A stretch of 5,974 nucleotides of DNA from Chryseobacterium gleum. Its GTDB lineage: Bacteria; Bacteroidota; Bacteroidia; Flavobacteriales_D; Sanyastnellaceae. The notes below the pieces were generated by a model that worked only from the letters and a program-made list of their open reading frames with translations, had not been told where the DNA came from and searched no databases. Positions 5,279 to 5,974 of this stretch are shown piece by piece (positions within the stretch are counted from its first letter, which is position 1; each line of letters starts with the position of its first letter). The stretch covers positions 1 through 5,974 of the forward strand of contig CAMDFE010000105.1 in the NCBI GenBank assembly GCA_945897395.1. Reading direction: 5' to 3'. Made by a program: the position numbers and the translations under genes.

Positions 5279-5974
5279 ATGAAATATTTTTTTACATTAG
5301 TCCTTTTAACGTTTTCGGTTTTTGCGTTTTCGCAAAGGAACGTTAAGAAATTGGAAACTTCATTTGACTTTGGCTTCGGAAACCATTTCGGTCTTCGTCA
5401 AATCGAAGAGGGGTTCAATGTTAATGCGTTAACAGCTTCGAATGTAACCTTAGGTTGGACGAATTACTTTACCAACAACAAGTTCGGAGGAAGGTTGGAA
5501 TTGTCTTATGACAAAATGGTGAACAACTCGCTTTCTAGTCCATTTCAAACGAATTATTTCAGATCAACGTATTACCTAAACGCAAGTTTGAAGAATATTT
5601 CGGGTTGGGGGAATTCAAATATAGTCGTTGTAGACAAGAAAACTTTCTGGCAGGCTTTTGATATTGATTTAGGTATTGGTTTGGGTTATTCAGCAATGAA
5701 GAGTAGCGCATATCCTGCCACTGAGACTCCCTTTCTGCCTAAAGCTGACGACATGCTTAACATCAGTTTTCGTTTTGCGCCAAGTCTTGAGATCAGTGAA
5801 AATGTTAAATTGTTTGCCTCATACACGCGCATCAATCACTCTGCACAGTCTTCTACGTTCGACTTTACCAATTCAATTGACAATACGGCTTTCAAAGGGG
5901 CTTTCAGAACGGTGAATGTTGGCATTAGATACACACCAAATACAGAACGTACTTACGATAGAAAATTGAAAGAT
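5279..5974 (+). CDS. Outer-membrane beta-barrel protein, N-terminal 232 residues (3' end outside window)
   Basis: The frame opens at ATG 5279 and runs to the window edge with no stop. Residues 1-18 (MKYFFTLVLLTFSVFAFS) form a clear signal peptide, with cleavage expected before Gln19, so the product passes the inner membrane. The mature part has alternating, aromatic-rich segments typical of outer-membrane strands: LETSFDFGFGNHFGL, VTLGWTNYFTNNKFGGRLELSY, FRSTYYLNASL, FDIDLGIGLGYSAM, MLNISFRFAPSLEIS, VKLFASYTRI and RTVNVGIRYT. The small-loop pattern and the final strand followed by a charged linker (NTERTYDRKLKD) suggest an eight-stranded OmpA/OmpW-like barrel. A periplasmic domain, for instance an OmpA-type peptidoglycan-binding one, could follow beyond the edge; that is inference. 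No enzyme motif is visible and the role is unknown. It is transcribed divergently from fcl across a 120-base gap with a promoter for each. Confidence 0.75.
   Translation, partial: MKYFFTLVLLTFSVFAFSQRNVKKLETSFDFGFGNHFGLRQIEEGFNVNALTASNVTLGWTNYFTNNKFGGRLELSYDKMVNNSLSSPFQTNYFRSTYYLNASLKNISGWGNSNIVVVDKKTFWQAFDIDLGIGLGYSAMKSSAYPATETPFLPKADDMLNISFRFAPSLEISENVKLFASYTRINHSAQSSTFDFTNSIDNTAFKGAFRTVNVGIRYTPNTERTYDRKLKD

Noticed and set aside
1..5974. CRISPR array, tRNA/rRNA, insertion sequence, phage or toxin-antitoxin module
   Set aside because: No regular direct repeats, tRNA-like cloverleaf, transposase or integrase motifs or paired small toxin-like genes were seen; the genes are ordinary chromosomal ones with even base composition.

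Overview
The window looks like chromosome from a Bacteroidota bacterium, probably a Flavobacteriales-type marine or freshwater organism. Four things seen in the sequence point there: a C-terminal type IX secretion (T9SS) sorting domain on a large secreted protease, promoter-like boxes of the TAnnTTTG form, A-rich leaders with no Shine-Dalgarno sequence before the genes, and moderately AT-rich DNA throughout. Genus and species cannot be read from it.

Layout. Positions 2-247 (+) hold the 3' end of ispE (MEP isoprenoid pathway kinase). Positions 289-453 (+) encode a tiny, charged, probably coiled-coil protein of unknown function, directly behind a TAnnTTTG box. Positions 510-3485 (+) encode a 991-residue secreted zinc metallopeptidase of the thermolysin/fungalysin type, with propeptide, beta-sandwich insert, catalytic domain, accessory beta domains and T9SS tail. 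A strong intrinsic terminator at 3506-3531 ends it. Convergent to it, on the minus strand, lies a two-gene unit: GDP-L-fucose synthase (fcl, 5158-4097) followed by a left-handed beta-helix acyltransferase (4096-3530). Divergent from fcl, 5279 to the window end (+) encodes the first 232 residues of an outer-membrane beta-barrel protein.

How the parts relate. fcl makes GDP-L-fucose, and the acyltransferase probably acetylates a sugar or glycan, so this pair serves surface polysaccharide or glycoprotein synthesis. The protease and the barrel protein are separate cell-envelope or secreted products with their own promoters. The ispE and small-protein genes are housekeeping or unknown neighbours. 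No phage, transposon, CRISPR, tRNA or rRNA signal was seen. I found no convincing new multi-gene system. The most unusual points are the fcl/acyltransferase junction (same frame, one TAA between them, TTG start), the nearly leaderless small coiled-coil gene, and the short zinc-ligand spacing of the protease. No gene-free stretch exceeds 300 bases; the longest, 5159-5278, holds two divergent promoters.
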